64,000 bases of DNA, taken from positions 1 to 64,000 of the forward strand of contig CAJNBT010000002.1 in assembly GCA_905221085.1 (NCBI GenBank), given 5' to 3'. The DNA comes from a bacterium (lineage in GTDB: Bacteria > Bacillota > Bacilli > Lactobacillales > Streptococcaceae). The position numbers and the translations under genes are program-made. A model generated the notes under the pieces. The model saw only the letters and a list, made by a program, of their open reading frames with translations, was not told the origin of the DNA and did not search any database. Positions 55,664-64,000 of this stretch are shown piece after piece (the stretch's first letter is position 1; every line of letters begins with the position of its first letter).

Positions 55664-56029
55664 TTAAACTCCTTTAATATAATCGCCGACTACGCCTGGT
55701 AGTTCTTCTTTTTCATAGCCAAAATGGGTCATGGAGGAAACGAAGTGTTCCAATTCTTCTTCCGATAATTGTTTGCGCGATTGGGCGATTAGCTCCTTAT
55801 CCTCAGTCACAAATCGTCCAGTTGTGCGCTTGCTGTAGACAAATCCTTCTCGTTCAAGGTCTGACAAGGCTCTTTGGATGGTGTTGGGATTGACCCCTGC
55901 CTCGCTAGCCAGCTCTCTCACGGTTGGAAGTTGTTGATTGGGTTCCAGTGTATGGGAAACAATCTGAAGCTTGATTTTCTCCATAATCTGTAAATAGATG
56001 GGTTTTTTGTTGTCAAATGTCCAGGACAT
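55664..56029 (-). CDS. GntR-family regulator, YtrA subfamily
   Basis: 121 residues: GntR HTH (LPTVRELASEAGVNPNTIQRAL, about 33-54) and a short two-helix dimerisation tail, which defines the YtrA subfamily. Autoregulates a short operon with the two ABC genes; 4 bp separate it from the ATPase gene. Divergent from nrdR. Confidence 0.9.
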   Translation of the reverse strand: MSWTFDNKKPIYLQIMEKIKLQIVSHTLEPNQQLPTVRELASEAGVNPNTIQRALSDLEREGFVYSKRTTGRFVTEDKELIAQSRKQLSEEELEHFVSSMTHFGYEKEELPGVVGDYIKGV

Positions 56030-56132
56030 CTTGGTCTCCTTTCTCCTATCCTTTTGTCTTAATTAAATAATACAACAAAACAAAAAACTTGTCAAGCAAA
56101 AAGAAGAATTGTTTTGGGAATCGCTTAAAAAA

Positions 56133-56141
56133 TGGTATAAT
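56133..56141 (+). promoter_or_regulatory. extended -10 promoter of nrdR-dnaB-dnaI
   Basis: TG-G-TATAAT ending 27 bp before the nrdR ATG; -35 region TTGGGA (about 56115) is weak. Confidence 0.6.
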
Positions 56142-56168
56142 GAAAAGAAAACGATAAGGAGGGAAAAG

Positions 56169-56642
56169 ATGCGTTGTCCAAAATGTGGGGCTACCAAGTC
56201 AAGTGTTATCGATAGTCGCCAAGCAGAAGAAGGGAACACCATTCGTAGAAGGCGTGAGTGCGATGAATGCCAACACCGTTTTACAACCTACGAACGAGTA
56301 GAAGAAAGAACCTTAGTGGTTGTTAAAAAAGATGGCACACGGGAACAATTCTCCAGAGATAAAATCTTTAATGGGATTATCCGCTCAGCCCAGAAACGTC
56401 CTGTGTCAAGTGATGAAATCAACATGGTAGTCAATCGTATCGAACAGAAACTCCGTGGTCGAAATGAAAATGAAATTCAAAGTGAGGACATTGGTTCACT
56501 CGTCATGGAGGAGTTGGCTGAACTGGACGAGATTACTTATGTACGTTTTGCCAGTGTCTATCGTAGTTTTAAGGATGTTAGTGAGTTAGAGAGTTTGCTA
56601 CAACAAATCACCCAGTCCTCTAAAAAGAAAAAGGAAAGATAA
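56169..56642 (+). CDS. nrdR: transcriptional repressor NrdR
   Basis: 157 residues from the ATG at 56169 (AAGGAGGG upstream). N-terminal zinc ribbon [17 protein letters not shown] with [15 protein letters not shown], then ATP-cone (about 49-139: [15 protein letters not shown]). Senses ATP/dATP and represses ribonucleotide reductase genes. Starts an operon with dnaB and dnaI, with adjacent stop and start codons. Confidence 0.96.
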
Positions 56643-57812
56643 ATGAAGCCAATTGACCGTTTTTCTTATCTAAAGAATAATCGGGTGTCGCAAGATACCT
56701 CATCTCTGGTACAGTGCTACCTCCCGATTATCGGTCAGGAGGCACTGAGCCTTTATCTTTATACGATTAGTTTTTGGGATAATGGCAGAAAGGAATACCT
56801 CTTTTCAAGCATTCTTAACCATCTCAACTTTGGGATGGATAGACTGATAAAATCCTTGAAAATTCTATCTGCTTTCAATCTCTTGACTCTCTATCAAAAG
56901 GGAGATGTTTATCAGCTCGCACTCCATGCTCCTCTCTCTAGTCAAGACTTCTTGGAGCATCCTGTTTATCGCAGACTCTTGGAGAAGAAAATTGGTGATG
57001 CAGCTGTGGAGGATTTGAAAGTTGAGAGTGCTGAGGGAGAAGAAATACCTGTCTCACTCAATCAAGTCTTTCCAGACTTGGCAGAACTGGGAAGTCAAGA
57101 AGACCTAGGTCTCAAGAAGAAAGTGGCCAACGATTTTGACTTGGAACATTTTCGTCAGCTTATGGCTCGAGATGGGCTTCGTTTTGCGGATGAGCAGTCC
57201 GATGTCTTAAACCTCTTTGCCATTGCCGAGGAGAAGAAATGGACTTGGTTTGAAACTTATCAATTGGCCAAGTCAACAGCTGTTTCTCAGGTTATTTCAA
57301 CCAAACGAATGCGGGAAAAAATTGCTCAAAAACCTGTTTCCTCTGACTTTAGTCCTAAGGAAGCAACCATTATCAAGGAAGCCAAAAGTAAGACTGCCCT
57401 GCAGTTTTTGGCAGAAATCAAGCAAACACGCAAGGGGATCATTACCCAAACAGAAAGAGACCTCTTGCAACAGATGGCTGGCTTGGGCTTGCTGGACGAA
57501 GTCATTAATATCATTCTCTTGTTGACCTTTAACAAGGTAGATTCGGCAAACATCAATGAGAAATATGCCATGAAGGTAGCCAATGACTATGCCTATCAAA
57601 AGATTCATTCAGCAGAAGAGGCAGTCTTGCGCATCCGTGAGCGAGGGCAGAAGAGCCAGGCTCAAAAAAGCAGTACCCCTAGTCCTGCCAAGTCCAATGT
57701 ACCCAAGTGGAGCAATCCAGATTATAAGAATGAAACTAGCGAGGAAACTCGTCTGGAACTAGAACGTAAGAAACAAGAACTATTAGCTCGATTAGAAAAA
57801 GGAGGAGATTAG
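56643..57812 (+). CDS. dnaB: replication initiation / membrane attachment protein DnaB (Gram-positive type)
   Basis: 389 residues, DnaD/DnaB family helper that loads the replicative helicase with DnaD and DnaI; not the helicase itself. DnaD-like C-terminal domain contains LLQQMAGLGLLDEVINIILLLTF and NYAYQKIHSAEEA-like text (about 270-325), then a basic/Ser-rich tail. Its start directly follows the nrdR stop. Confidence 0.92.
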   Translation: MKPIDRFSYLKNNRVSQDTSSLVQCYLPIIGQEALSLYLYTISFWDNGRKEYLFSSILNHLNFGMDRLIKSLKILSAFNLLTLYQKGDVYQLALHAPLSSQDFLEHPVYRRLLEKKIGDAAVEDLKVESAEGEEIPVSLNQVFPDLAELGSQEDLGLKKKVANDFDLEHFRQLMARDGLRFADEQSDVLNLFAIAEEKKWTWFETYQLAKSTAVSQVISTKRMREKIAQKPVSSDFSPKEATIIKEAKSKTALQFLAEIKQTRKGIITQTERDLLQQMAGLGLLDEVINIILLLTFNKVDSANINEKYAMKVANDYAYQKIHSAEEAVLRIRERGQKSQAQKSSTPSPAKSNVPKWSNPDYKNETSEETRLELERKKQELLARLEKGGD

Positions 57813-58709
57813 ATGGAAAGTGTCGGAGATGTACTCAAACGTCAACCTAGCCGTTTTCATTATCAAGATTTGGTCCAGAAGATCATGAAGGACCCTGATG
57901 TTGCGGCCTTTATCCAGCAAGAATCCTTGACTCCAGAGGAATTGAATCGCAGTATCTCCAAGTTTAATCAGTACATCACCGAGCGCGACAAGTTTCTTCG
58001 TGGGGATACGGATTATATTGCCAAAGGATACAAGCCGATTTTGGTTATGAATCATGGCTATGCAGATGTTTCATATGAAGAAACTCCTGAACTAATCGCG
58101 GCGGAAAAAGAAGCGGCTATTAAGAACCGTCTCAAGTTAATCAACCTGCCAGCCAGTCTCAAGCAAGCTAGTTTAGCTCAAGTTGATTTGGATGATTTGG
58201 GGCGCTTGCCAGTTTTTGAAAAGCTATTAGCCTTCGTGGAGCAATATCCAGCTATTCGAAAAGGTCTTTACCTATATGGAGATTTTGGTGTGGGTAAAAG
58301 TTTCATGGTGGCTGCCTTAGCCCATGATTTATCAGAAAAACGTGGTGTTTCATCAACTCTCCTCCACTATCCTAGCTTTGTCATTGATGTCAAAAATGCA
58401 ATCGGTGATGGCAATGTCAAGACCTTGGTGGATGAGATTAAGCTGTCTGAAGTCCTGATTTTAGATGATATTGGTGCCGAGCAATCAACAGCTTGGGTAC
58501 GTGATGAAATCCTGCAGGTCATTCTCCAATATCGGATGCAGGAAAATTTACCGACCTTTTTCACCTCCAACTTCAACTTTGAAGATTTGGAGCTGCATTT
58601 CGCTAAAGGGAAGCATGGAAATGACGAAACTTGGGAAGCTAGACGCGTCATGGAACGCATCCGTTATTTGGCTGAGGAGACTCGTTTAGAAGGAGTAAAC
58701 CGTCGATGA
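57813..58709 (+). CDS. dnaI: primosomal protein DnaI (helicase loader)
   Basis: 298 residues, AAA+ helicase loader. N-terminal helicase-binding domain, then Walker A YGDFGVGKSF (about 153-162), Walker B EVLILDDIGAE, sensor 1 FFTSNFNF, and R residues in RRVMERIRYL. Directly follows dnaB; overlaps the next gene by 4 bp. Confidence 0.95.
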   Translation: MESVGDVLKRQPSRFHYQDLVQKIMKDPDVAAFIQQESLTPEELNRSISKFNQYITERDKFLRGDTDYIAKGYKPILVMNHGYADVSYEETPELIAAEKEAAIKNRLKLINLPASLKQASLAQVDLDDLGRLPVFEKLLAFVEQYPAIRKGLYLYGDFGVGKSFMVAALAHDLSEKRGVSSTLLHYPSFVIDVKNAIGDGNVKTLVDEIKLSEVLILDDIGAEQSTAWVRDEILQVILQYRMQENLPTFFTSNFNFEDLELHFAKGKHGNDETWEARRVMERIRYLAEETRLEGVNRR

Positions 58710-59419
58710 AAGAAACAATCAAATTAATGAAAGCTCATACTTCAGTACGCAGGTTTAAAGAGCAAGAGATTCCTCAAGAAGACTTGACTGAAATCTTGAC
58801 AGCAGCCCAGATGGCCTCGTCTTGGAAGAATTTTCAATCCTACTCTGTGATTGTAGTCCGAAGTCAAGAAAAGAAAGATGCCTTGTATGAATTGGTGCCT
58901 CAAGAAGCCATTCGCCAGTCAGCTGTTTTCCTTCTCTTTGTCGGAGATTTGAACCGTGCAGAAAAGGGAGCACGACTTCATACGGATACCTTCCAACCCC
59001 AAGGTGTAGAAGGTCTCTTGATTAGTTCGGTTGATGCGGCTTTTGCTGGTCAAAATGCCCTGCTGGCAGCTGAAAGCTTGGGTTATGGTGGTGTCATCAT
59101 TGGCTTGGTTCGTTACAAGTCCGAAGAAGTGGCAGAGCTCTTTAACCTGCCTGACTACACCTATCCTGTCTTTGGGATGGCACTAGGTTTACCAAATGAA
59201 GAACATGAAGTCAAACCTCGCTTGCCATTGCATCAGGTGGTTTTTGAGGAAGAATATCAGGAACAAACAGTTGATGTGATTGAGGCTTATGACCGTGTAC
59301 AGGCGGACTATGCTGGGGCGCGTGCGACCACAAGCTGGAGTCAGCGCCTAGCAGAACAGTTTGGTCAAGCAGAACCAAGCTCAACCAGAAAAAATCTTGA
59401 ACAGAAGAAGTTATTGTAG
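58706..59419 (+). CDS. NADPH-dependent nitroreductase family oxidoreductase (NfsA/Frp type)
   Basis: 237 residues, FMN flavoprotein fold: HTSVRRFKEQEIP (about 11-23), AQMASSWKNFQSYSVIVV, GYGGVIIGLVR and GLPNEEHEVKPRLP. Reduces nitro compounds or quinones; the physiological substrate is unknown. Translationally coupled to dnaI, and der follows 13 bp later. Confidence 0.9.
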   Translation: MKETIKLMKAHTSVRRFKEQEIPQEDLTEILTAAQMASSWKNFQSYSVIVVRSQEKKDALYELVPQEAIRQSAVFLLFVGDLNRAEKGARLHTDTFQPQGVEGLLISSVDAAFAGQNALLAAESLGYGGVIIGLVRYKSEEVAELFNLPDYTYPVFGMALGLPNEEHEVKPRLPLHQVVFEEEYQEQTVDVIEAYDRVQADYAGARATTSWSQRLAEQFGQAEPSSTRKNLEQKKLL

Positions 59420-59432
59420 AAAGTGAGAAATT

Positions 59433-60743
59433 ATGGCCCTACCAACTATTGCCATTGTAGGACGTCCCAATGTTGGGAAATCAACCCTATTTAATCGGAT
59501 CGCTGGTGAGCGAATCTCCATTGTAGAAGATGTCGAAGGAGTGACACGTGACCGTATCTATGCGACGGGTGAGTGGCTCAATCGTTCTTTTAGCATGATT
59601 GATACAGGAGGAATCGATGATGTCGATGCTCCTTTTATGGAACAAATCAAGCACCAGGCAGAAATTGCCATGGAAGAAGCAGATGTTATCGTCTTTGTCG
59701 TGTCCGGTAAGGAAGGAATTACCGATGCAGACGAATACGTAGCCCGTAAGCTTTATAAGACCCACAAACCAGTTATCCTGGCAGTCAACAAGGTGGATAA
59801 CCCTGAGATGCGAAATGATATCTATGATTTCTATGCCCTCGGTTTGGGTGAACCATTGCCTATCTCATCTGTCCATGGTATCGGTACAGGGGATGTGCTA
59901 GATGCGATTGTGGAAAACCTTCCAAATGAATATGAAGAAGAAAATCCAGATGTGATTAAGTTTAGCTTGATTGGTCGTCCCAATGTTGGAAAATCAAGCT
60001 TGATCAATGCCATCTTAGGAGAAGACCGTGTCATTGCTAGTCCAGTTGCTGGAACAACGCGTGACGCCATTGATACCCACTTTACAGATACAGATGGTCA
60101 AGAGTTTACCATGATTGATACGGCTGGTATGCGTAAGTCTGGTAAGGTTTATGAAAATACTGAGAAATACTCTGTCATGCGTGCCATGCGTGCTATTGAC
60201 CGTTCAGATGTGGTCTTAATGGTCATCAATGCGGAAGAGGGTATCCGTGAATACGACAAGCGTATCGCAGGATTTGCCCATGAAGCTGGTAAAGGGATGA
60301 TTATCGTTGTTAACAAGTGGGATACGCTTGAAAAAGACAACCACACTATGAAAAACTGGGAAGAAGATATCCGTGAGCAGTTCCAGTATCTGCCTTACGC
60401 ACCGATTATCTTTGTATCCGCTTTGACCAAGCAACGTCTCCACAAGTTACCTGAGATGATTAAGCAAATCAGCGAGAGTCAAAATACCCGTATTCCATCA
60501 GCTGTCTTGAATGATGTGATTATGGATGCTATCGCCATCAACCCAACACCAACAGACAAAGGGAAACGCCTCAAGATTTTCTACGCGACCCAAGTGGCAA
60601 CCAAACCACCAACCTTTGTCATCTTTGTCAACGAAGAAGAACTTATGCACTTCTCATACCTACGTTTCTTGGAAAATCAAATCCGCAAGGCCTTTGTCTT
60701 TGAGGGAACACCAATTCATCTCATCGCAAGAAAACGTAAATAA
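59433..60743 (+). CDS. der: ribosome biogenesis GTPase Der (EngA)
   Basis: 436 residues with two tandem GTPase domains and a C-terminal KH-like domain. G1 motifs [13 protein letters not shown] (10-22) and [13 protein letters not shown] (about 183-195); DTGG and DTAG G3 motifs; NKVD and NKWD G4 motifs. Assists 50S assembly. Full length; a terminator follows. Confidence 0.97.
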
Positions 60744-60751
60744 AAAAGTAG

Positions 60752-60780
60752 AATCTGGAATGACATTTCCAGATTTTTTT
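60752..60780 (+). terminator. terminator after der
   Basis: AATCTGGAA/TTCCAGATT stem, loop TGACAT, then a T run. Confidence 0.9.
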
Positions 60781-60829
60781 GATAGAATGAAGCTAAAGAA
60801 AACGCTATCAAATAGAGAGGGGGCTGGTG

Positions 60830-61165
60830 ATGAAACATTTGTTTAAAATGATAATCTTATTACCCTGGTTTTACTTTTTCAGCTGGATTGAAAAGGCCAA
60901 TAGAGATAGTAAATTTTTCCCAATTTTTTACTATTTTTACTGGGTTTACATCCCCCTCTATGCTCTTTTTAGCCTTGCTTGGACAGTTATTTCAGTTCTG
61001 TTTTTCAATATCGTCTTAAGAAATGTGACAGATATCAAGTTATGGGGCATTTGGTTTCTTTTTATTATGCTAGCTATTGGTATGAATAGGTTAACTTATT
61101 TCTGTTTCAAAAAAATGCTTCGCTTGAGACGGGAACTAGGAAAGTCTAACGGTGGAAGGCATTGA
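60830..61165 (+). CDS. small membrane protein, unknown
   Basis: 111 residues from the ATG at 60830 (GAGGGGGC upstream; a GTG just before is also in frame). Four hydrophobic stretches (about 3-20, 29-47, 50-66, 72-94) and a basic C terminus (KKMLRLRRELGKSNGGRH). Not recognised. A BOX begins 2 bp after its stop. Confidence 0.65.
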   Translation: MKHLFKMIILLPWFYFFSWIEKANRDSKFFPIFYYFYWVYIPLYALFSLAWTVISVLFFNIVLRNVTDIKLWGIWFLFIMLAIGMNRLTYFCFKKMLRLRRELGKSNGGRH

Positions 61166-61167
61166 TT

Positions 61168-61364
61168 TATACTCTTCGAAAATCTCTTTAAACCACGTCA
61201 ACGTCGCCTTGGATTATATATGTAACTGACTTCGTCAGTCCTATCCACAACCTCAAAATAGTGTTTTGAGCTGACTTAGTCAGTTCTATCTACAACTTCA
61301 AAGCAGTGCTTTGAGCAACCTACGGCTAGTTTCCTAGTTTGCTCTTTGATTTTCATTGAGTATT
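61168..61364 (+). repeat. BOX element, A1-B2-C1
   Basis: boxA TATACTCTTCGAAAATCTCT to CGTCAACGTCGCCTTGGA; two boxB units (TGACTTCGTCAG and TGACTTAGTCAG with CAAAATAGTGTTTTGAG and CAAAGCAGTGCTTTGAG); boxC ends TTGATTTTCATTGAGTAT. It fills the gap between two small membrane protein genes. Confidence 0.93.
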
Positions 61365-61394
61365 ATATTACTTTCTATTTGTAGGAGGTTGCTT

Positions 61395-61682
61395 ATGGAA
61401 TATCTAAAATCATTTATTACACGCTATTCCAAGATTTATATTGGTTTAGTTCTGTTGATCTGGATTGCTTTCTTCTTTCTTCCTTGGGGCAGTCCGATTC
61501 TGGGGGGAAAGATTGACCTCTTCAGCATACAGAAAATCTTGCTAGTTTTTGGCATTCTGTCCATTTTGATGGCCTTGCTGTCCAAGAAAGTCAGTCTCTT
61601 TGTTTTTGGATTGATCTGCTGTTTTTCTCTTTGGATTAATCTATTTATCCTATTTGCGATTTTGCCGATTTTTGGCAATTAA
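61395..61682 (+). CDS. small membrane protein, unknown
   Basis: 95 residues from the ATG at 61395, preceded by GTAGGAGG. Three hydrophobic segments (about 12-30, 43-60, 62-92). Not assigned to a family. The BOX at 61168-61364 ends 31 bp upstream, so its promoter or leader must involve the BOX or the short stretch after it. Confidence 0.65.
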   Translation: MEYLKSFITRYSKIYIGLVLLIWIAFFFLPWGSPILGGKIDLFSIQKILLVFGILSILMALLSKKVSLFVFGLICCFSLWINLFILFAILPIFGN

Positions 61683-61699
61683 AGTATCATAAAAGTCAG

Positions 61700-61729
61700 A
61701 GAGGTTAGCTTGGAAACTAGCCTCTTTTT
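61700..61729 (+). terminator. terminator before secA
   Basis: AGAGGTTAG/CTAGCCTCT stem with one T-G pair, loop CTTGGAAA, then TTTTT. Confidence 0.88.
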
Positions 61730-61827
61730 CCTTTTCAAAATGGGGATTCTTCCTTGAAAATAATCAGTAATTGTGCTAAAATTAAAAGAACATTCTAAAA
61801 TATTCGGAATTTAAAGTAAGGAAAAAC

Positions 61828-64000
61828 ATGGCTAATATTTTAAAAACAATTATCGAAAATGATAAAGGAGAAATCCGTCGTCTGGAAAAGATGGCTGACA
61901 AGGTTTTCAAATACGAAGACCAAATGGCTGCTTTGACAGATGACCAACTAAAAGCAAAAACAGTTGAATTTAAAGAACGTTATCAAAATGGAGAATCACT
62001 GGATTCATTGCTTTATGAAGCATTTGCGGTTGTCCGTGAAGGTGCCAAACGTGTCCTAGGTCTCTTCCCATATAAGGTTCAGGTCATGGGGGGAATCGTT
62101 CTTCACCATGGTGACGTGCCAGAGATGCGTACAGGGGAAGGGAAAACCTTGACTGCGACCATGCCAGTATACCTCAATGCCCTTTCAGGTAAAGGGGTGC
62201 ACGTAGTTACGGTCAATGAATATCTGTCCGAACGTGACGCGACTGAGATGGGTGAATTGTATTCATGGCTTGGTTTGTCAGTAGGGATTAACTTGGCTGC
62301 CAAATCTCCAATGGAGAAAAAAGAAGCCTATGAGTGTGATATTACCTACTCAACCAACTCGGAAATCGGATTTGACTACCTTCGTGATAACATGGTCGTT
62401 CGTGCTGAAAACATGGTACAACGTCCGCTTAACTATGCCTTGGTCGATGAGGTTGACTCTATCTTGATTGATGAGGCCCGTACACCTTTGATCGTATCAG
62501 GTGCTAACGCTGTTGAAACCAGTCAGTTGTATCACATGGCAGACCACTATGTAAAATCTTTGGACAAAGACGACTACATCATCGATGTGCAGTCTAAGAC
62601 TATTGGTTTGTCTGATTCAGGGATTGACAAGGCTGAAAGCTACTTCAAACTTGAAAACCTCTATGACATCGAAAACGTAGCTCTTACTCACTTTATCGAT
62701 AACGCCCTTCGTGCCAACTACATCATGCTTCTTGATATTGACTATGTGGTGAGCGAAGAGCAAGAAATTCTGATCGTCGACCAATTTACGGGTCGTACTA
62801 TGGAAGGTCGTCGTTATTCTGATGGATTGCACCAAGCCATTGAAGCTAAAGAAGGTGTGCCAATTCAGGATGAAACCAAGACATCTGCCTCAATCACTTA
62901 CCAAAACCTTTTCCGTATGTACAAAAAATTGTCTGGTATGACGGGTACAGGTAAGACTGAGGAAGAAGAATTCCGTGAAATTTACAACATTCGTGTTATT
63001 CCAATCCCAACAAACCGTCCTGTTCAACGTATTGACCATCCAGACCTACTTTTTGCTAGCATTGAAGCTAAGTTTAAAGCGGTTGTTGAAGACGTTAAGG
63101 CTCGTTACCAAAAAGGTCAGCCTGTCTTGGTTGGTACAGTAGCGGTTGAAACCAGTGACTACATTTCTAAGAAATTGGTTGCAGCTGGCGTTCCTCACGA
63201 AGTCTTGAATGCTAAAAACCACTATAAAGAAGCCCAAATTATCATGAATGCTGGTCAACGTGGTGCTGTTACCATCGCAACCAACATGGCTGGTCGTGGT
63301 ACTGATATCAAGCTTGGTGAAGGGGTTCGCGAATTAGGTGGACTTTGTGTGATTGGTACAGAACGTCATGAAAGCCGTCGTATCGATAACCAACTTCGTG
63401 GACGTTCAGGTCGTCAGGGAGACCCAGGTGAGTCACAATTCTACCTATCTCTTGAAGATGACTTGATGAAACGTTTTGGTTCTGAACGCTTGAAGGGAAT
63501 TTTTGAACGTCTCAACATGTCTGAAGAGGCCATTGAGTCTCGCATGTTGACACGTCAGGTTGAAGCAGCACAAAAACGTGTCGAAGGAAATAACTACGAT
63601 ACCCGTAAACAAGTCCTTCAATACGATGATGTCATGCGTGAACAACGTGAGATTATCTATGCTCAACGTTACGACGTTATCACTGCAGATCGTGACTTGG
63701 CACCTGAAATTCACTCTATGATCAAACGCACGATTGGTCGTGTCGTTGATGGTCATGCGCGTGCCAAACAAGATGAAAAACTAGAGGCAATTTTGAACTT
63801 TGCTAAGTACAACTTGCTTCCTGAAGATTCTATTTCTGTTGAAGACTTGTCAGGCTTGTCTGATAAGGCTATTAAGGAAGAACTCTTCCAACGTGCCTTG
63901 AAGGTTTACGATAGTCAAGTTTCAAAACTACGCGATGAAGAAGCAGTCAAAGAATTCCAAAAAGTTTTGATTCTACGAGTTGTAGATAACAAGTGGACAG
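61828..64000 (+). CDS. secA: preprotein translocase ATPase SecA, 5' part
   Basis: The frame runs from ATG 61828 (GTAAGGAAAAAC upstream) off the window end; 724 codons of about 837 are visible. Drives Sec-dependent export. Walker [10 protein letters not shown] (about 100-108), FDYLRDNM, Walker [19 protein letters not shown], motif III SGMTGTG, DEAD-motor domain 2 with [11 protein letters not shown] and [13 protein letters not shown], and the helical scaffold start. The missing end should hold the zinc-binding tail. No defects in the visible part. Confidence 0.95.
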   Translation, partial: MANILKTIIENDKGEIRRLEKMADKVFKYEDQMAALTDDQLKAKTVEFKERYQNGESLDSLLYEAFAVVREGAKRVLGLFPYKVQVMGGIVLHHGDVPEMRTGEGKTLTATMPVYLNALSGKGVHVVTVNEYLSERDATEMGELYSWLGLSVGINLAAKSPMEKKEAYECDITYSTNSEIGFDYLRDNMVVRAENMVQRPLNYALVDEVDSILIDEARTPLIVSGANAVETSQLYHMADHYVKSLDKDDYIIDVQSKTIGLSDSGIDKAESYFKLENLYDIENVALTHFIDNALRANYIMLLDIDYVVSEEQEILIVDQFTGRTMEGRRYSDGLHQAIEAKEGVPIQDETKTSASITYQNLFRMYKKLSGMTGTGKTEEEEFREIYNIRVIPIPTNRPVQRIDHPDLLFASIEAKFKAVVEDVKARYQKGQPVLVGTVAVETSDYISKKLVAAGVPHEVLNAKNHYKEAQIIMNAGQRGAVTIATNMAGRGTDIKLGEGVRELGGLCVIGTERHESRRIDNQLRGRSGRQGDPGESQFYLSLEDDLMKRFGSERLKGIFERLNMSEEAIESRMLTRQVEAAQKRVEGNNYDTRKQVLQYDDVMREQREIIYAQRYDVITADRDLAPEIHSMIKRTIGRVVDGHARAKQDEKLEAILNFAKYNLLPEDSISVEDLSGLSDKAIKEELFQRALKVYDSQVSKLRDEEAVKEFQKVLILRVVDNKWT

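Overview
The window reads as a chromosomal segment of a mitis-group Streptococcus (S. mitis / S. oralis / S. pneumoniae relatives). Evidence: BOX elements (the BOX A1R-type core is legible), a late-competence cin box in front of a prepilin peptidase gene, an rRNA operon end followed by a 17-tRNA cluster, an ISL3-family (IS1167-like) insertion sequence, and a gene order familiar from pneumococcus (choline ABC transporter, nmlR-adhC, galR/galKT, xpt-pbuX, exoA, two teichoic-acid precursor genes, trp operon, competence peptidase, rarA, prmA-rsmE-pepF, aqpZ, que operon, trxA, nrdR-dnaB-dnaI-der, secA). A duplicated trpB, a tRNA-Lys island and the apparent lack of a raffinose block between birA and the tacL-like gene argue against a plain S. 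pneumoniae reference strain; the species cannot be fixed from this window alone.

Layout. 1-1612: 5S rRNA end, 17 tRNAs and a terminator. 1617-3061: ISL3 element with a partly duplicated terminal repeat. 3085-8578: birA, a Wzy_C-type ligase (TacL candidate), a MarR regulator with a clear operator pair, a SnoaL pseudogene and the choline/betaine ABC transporter. 8579-14700: MerR regulator NmlR with its 19-bp-spacer promoter, adhC, divergent galR and galKT, and a thioesterase. 14733-19561: guanine-riboswitch-controlled xpt-pbuX, a compact BOX, a VOC protein, exoA and a DUF3290/DUF421 pair. 19616-25241: heterodimeric ABC exporter, then a sugar-1-phosphate transferase and an aminotransferase that fit AATGal supply for teichoic acid. 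25249-33398: a Trp T-box with an extra trpB, then a second Trp T-box with trpEGDCFBA.

33370-41700: the late-competence prepilin peptidase and a GNAT gene, then a 5.4-kb island between 25-bp direct repeats of the tRNA-Lys(CTT) 3' end. The island carries a GNAT, an unknown membrane protein, an HrtBA-like ABC exporter with a two-component system (heme-stress type, with an HssR-like direct repeat upstream) and an unidentified structured small RNA. The intact tRNA-Lys, 6S RNA and rarA follow. 41816-49009: Nudix, GIY-YIG, prmA, rsmE, pepF, an HxlR/SnoaL divergent pair and aquaporin. 49064-54152: BOX, queCDEF under a preQ1-I riboswitch, trxA-DUF4649 and a MarR regulator that share a TTGC-N4-GCAA site, and lrgAB. 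54184-64000: YtrA-type GntR/ABC operon, nrdR-dnaB-dnaI-nitroreductase-der, two small membrane proteins, a BOX and the 5' part of secA.

Themes: (i) choline and teichoic acid (transporter, TacL candidate, AATGal genes); (ii) layered RNA control (two Trp T-boxes, guanine and preQ1 riboswitches, 6S RNA, one unassigned sRNA); (iii) redox and electrophile sensing (NmlR Cys52, HxlR, Cys-rich MarR beside trxA). The most novel-looking parts are the tRNA-Lys island with its HrtBA/HssRS-like system and sRNA, and the orphan T-box-controlled trpB.
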